Below are positions 62,896-64,000 of a DNA stretch of 64,000 bases, one piece after another (the first letter of the stretch is position 1; each line of letters opens with the position of its first letter). Both the position numbers and the translations under genes were made by a program. The notes beneath the pieces are model-generated. The model had not been told where the DNA came from and made no database searches. It saw nothing but the letters and a program-made list of their open reading frames with translations. The stretch comes from Paenibacillus sp. 1781tsa1 (GTDB lineage Bacteria; Bacillota; Bacilli; Paenibacillales; Paenibacillaceae). The DNA is taken from assembly GCF_024159265.1 (NCBI RefSeq), contig NZ_JAMYWY010000001.1:4836001-4900000 (forward strand), written 5' to 3'.

Positions 62896-64000
62896 TTATA
62901 CGTAAGGTTCTGCAACCCAGTGACCTTTGGAAACCTCAATCAATTGAGCATTTTCCAGATTGTACGGGTCATTTGCAGGACCACCGGATCCATTCTGAAT
63001 CGGGCTCATATGCTCTTCCGGCAGCAAGATGCGACGTTTGTTCGCTTCCACTTCCGGATCAGGTACAGGGATCGCTGAGAGCAACGTTTTCGTATAAGGG
63101 TGGACAGGGTTCGCATACAATTCTTCACTTTCTGCGAGCTCAACCACTTTACCCATATACATTACAGCTACACGGTCACTGATATGTTTAACCATCGACA
63201 AGTCATGCGCAATGAACAGATATGTCAAGCCGAGACGTTGCTGGAGTTCTTCAAGCAATTTAACGACCTGTGCCTGAATGGATACATCCAGTGCAGACAA
63301 TGGCTCATCACAGATGATGAATTTAGGGTCTACAGCAAGTGCACGCGCAATCCCGATCCGTTGTCTTTGACCACCAGAGAATTCATGTGGATAACGAAGT
63401 GCATGACTTGGATTCAGTCCTACCAGGTCAAGCAGCTCTTCCACTCTTCTCTTGCGCTCTTTAGAGCTGGAAGCCAGACCATGAATATCAAGGGACTCTC
63501 CGATAATATCCATAACATTGAAACGCGGGTTAAGGGATGCATATGGATCTTGGAAGATCATCTGCATATCTTTACGCATTTCTTTCATTTTGCGTGGGGA
63601 CAACTTGTAGATATCCGTTCCGTTGAAGTTAACACTTCCGCCAGTTGGCTCATAAAGACGCAGAATGGTTCGACCTGTTGTGGATTTACCACAGCCGGAC
63701 TCACCTACAACGCCAAGTGTTTCTCCTTCAAAGATATCAAAGCTTACGTCATTGACCGCTTTGAGAATGTTACCTTTACCCAAATTAAAGTACTGTTTCA
63801 AGTTTTTCACTTGTACCAGCGGCTTGTTGCTGCCTTTGATAATACCAGCTGGAGCTGGTTTTTCCTTTTTGGGCTCGTCCAGGCGAGGTAAAGCATTGAG
63901 CAATTTAATCGTATATGGATGTTGTGGGTTACTGAAGATTTCAGCAGTTGTTCCTGTTTCAACAACTTCGCCTTCCTTCATAACAACAACACGGTCACAC
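62896..64000 (-). CDS. Oligopeptide ABC transporter ATP-binding protein, probably fused OppD-OppF, 5' end outside window
   Basis: The visible OppF-like ATPase has Walker A GESGCGKSTTGRT, signature FSGGQRQRIGIARAL, Walker B FIICDEPLSALD and the C-terminal NPVHPYTKTLLSAIP segment. It is preceded in frame by another ATPase end: CDRVVVMKEGEVVETG and NPQHPYTIKLLNALP, the C-terminus of an OppD-like domain. The frame stays open through base 64000 with no stop, so the ATG at 63981 is internal and the two domains are joined by about 25 residues. Energises uptake of peptides or similar solutes, as in GsiA/YejF-type dual ATPases. No permease or binding-protein gene is in view. Confidence 0.85.
   Translation of the reverse strand, partial: CDRVVVMKEGEVVETGTTAEIFSNPQHPYTIKLLNALPRLDEPKKEKPAPAGIIKGSNKPLVQVKNLKQYFNLGKGNILKAVNDVSFDIFEGETLGVVGESGCGKSTTGRTILRLYEPTGGSVNFNGTDIYKLSPRKMKEMRKDMQMIFQDPYASLNPRFNVMDIIGESLDIHGLASSSKERKRRVEELLDLVGLNPSHALRYPHEFSGGQRQRIGIARALAVDPKFIICDEPLSALDVSIQAQVVKLLEELQQRLGLTYLFIAHDLSMVKHISDRVAVMYMGKVVELAESEELYANPVHPYTKTLLSAIPVPDPEVEANKRRILLPEEHMSPIQNGSGGPANDPYNLENAQLIEVSKGHWVAEPYV

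Noticed and set aside
63100..63891. 263-codon plus-strand frame opposite the oligopeptide ATPase
   Set aside because: Shadow frame; the minus-strand ATPase motifs are unambiguous.

Overview
The window is a chromosomal stretch of a low-to-mid G+C, endospore-forming Firmicute, most likely a Paenibacillus. The basis is the sporulation genes (spoIIGA, sigE, sigG, spoVD, spoVE, yteA-type), a Bacillus-like dcw and pyr gene order, strong AGGAGG ribosome binding sites, bacillithiol synthesis (bshC), meso-diaminopimelate-type murein synthesis (DNPR-type MurE, dapL-type aminotransferase) and T-box and PyrR RNA control. Species cannot be fixed from the sequence alone. Almost all genes lie on the minus strand; only the YhgE/Pip-family gene and the DksA-like gene are on plus.

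Layout: 1-7019, a MacAB-like export locus (two ABC ATPases, a large FtsX-type permease, a lipoprotein membrane-fusion subunit) followed by a solute-binding lipoprotein cut by the window edge. 7171-16791, the pyrimidine operon in transcription order pyrR-pyrB-pyrC-carA-carB-pyrF-pyrE, with a sigma-A promoter, two PyrR-binding-loop-like hairpins and an attenuator; pyrP, pyrK and pyrD are missing. 17187-19862, a YhgE/Pip membrane protein on plus. 19953-23592, a compact five-gene cassette (UbiA-family phosphoribosyltransferase-like protein, HAD phosphatase, two small EamA/SMR-type transporters, polytopic GT-C-like protein) that I read as a polyprenyl-phosphate pentose donor and surface glycosylation system. 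23626-27835, dapL, a RluD-type pseudouridine synthase, lspA, a DksA/YteA-like protein and a DUF5665-like protein.

27900-32050, ileS with its T-box leader; between T-box and gene lie about 590 bases holding four copies of a hairpin-rich 86-base tandem repeat and a G-tract cluster. 32063-59607, the dcw cluster plus neighbours in transcription order: mraZ-rsmH-ftsL-pbp-spoVD-murE-murF-mraY-murD-spoVE-murG-murB-murA-divIB, ftsA-ftsZ, spoIIGA-sigE-sigG, ylmC-pgeF-yggS-sepF-yggT-ylmH-divIVA. It links lipid II synthesis, septal murein polymerisation, Z-ring assembly and the start of sporulation-specific transcription. 59648-64000, ahcY, bshC and the end of a gene that appears to encode a fused two-ATPase oligopeptide transporter subunit.

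Regulatory signals readable by eye include several near-consensus sigma-A promoters (pyr, ubiA cassette, ileS, mraZ), a sigma-F-like promoter before sigG, a Spo0A-type promoter with a 22-base spacer before spoIIGA, MraZ boxes, and intrinsic terminators after most units. No tRNA, rRNA, CRISPR array, prophage or intact transposase gene was found. A 167-base element with inverted terminal repeats (33530-33696) is a probable non-autonomous mobile repeat. Many starts given here were moved inward from the longest reading frame because the ribosome binding site sits in front of an internal start codon.
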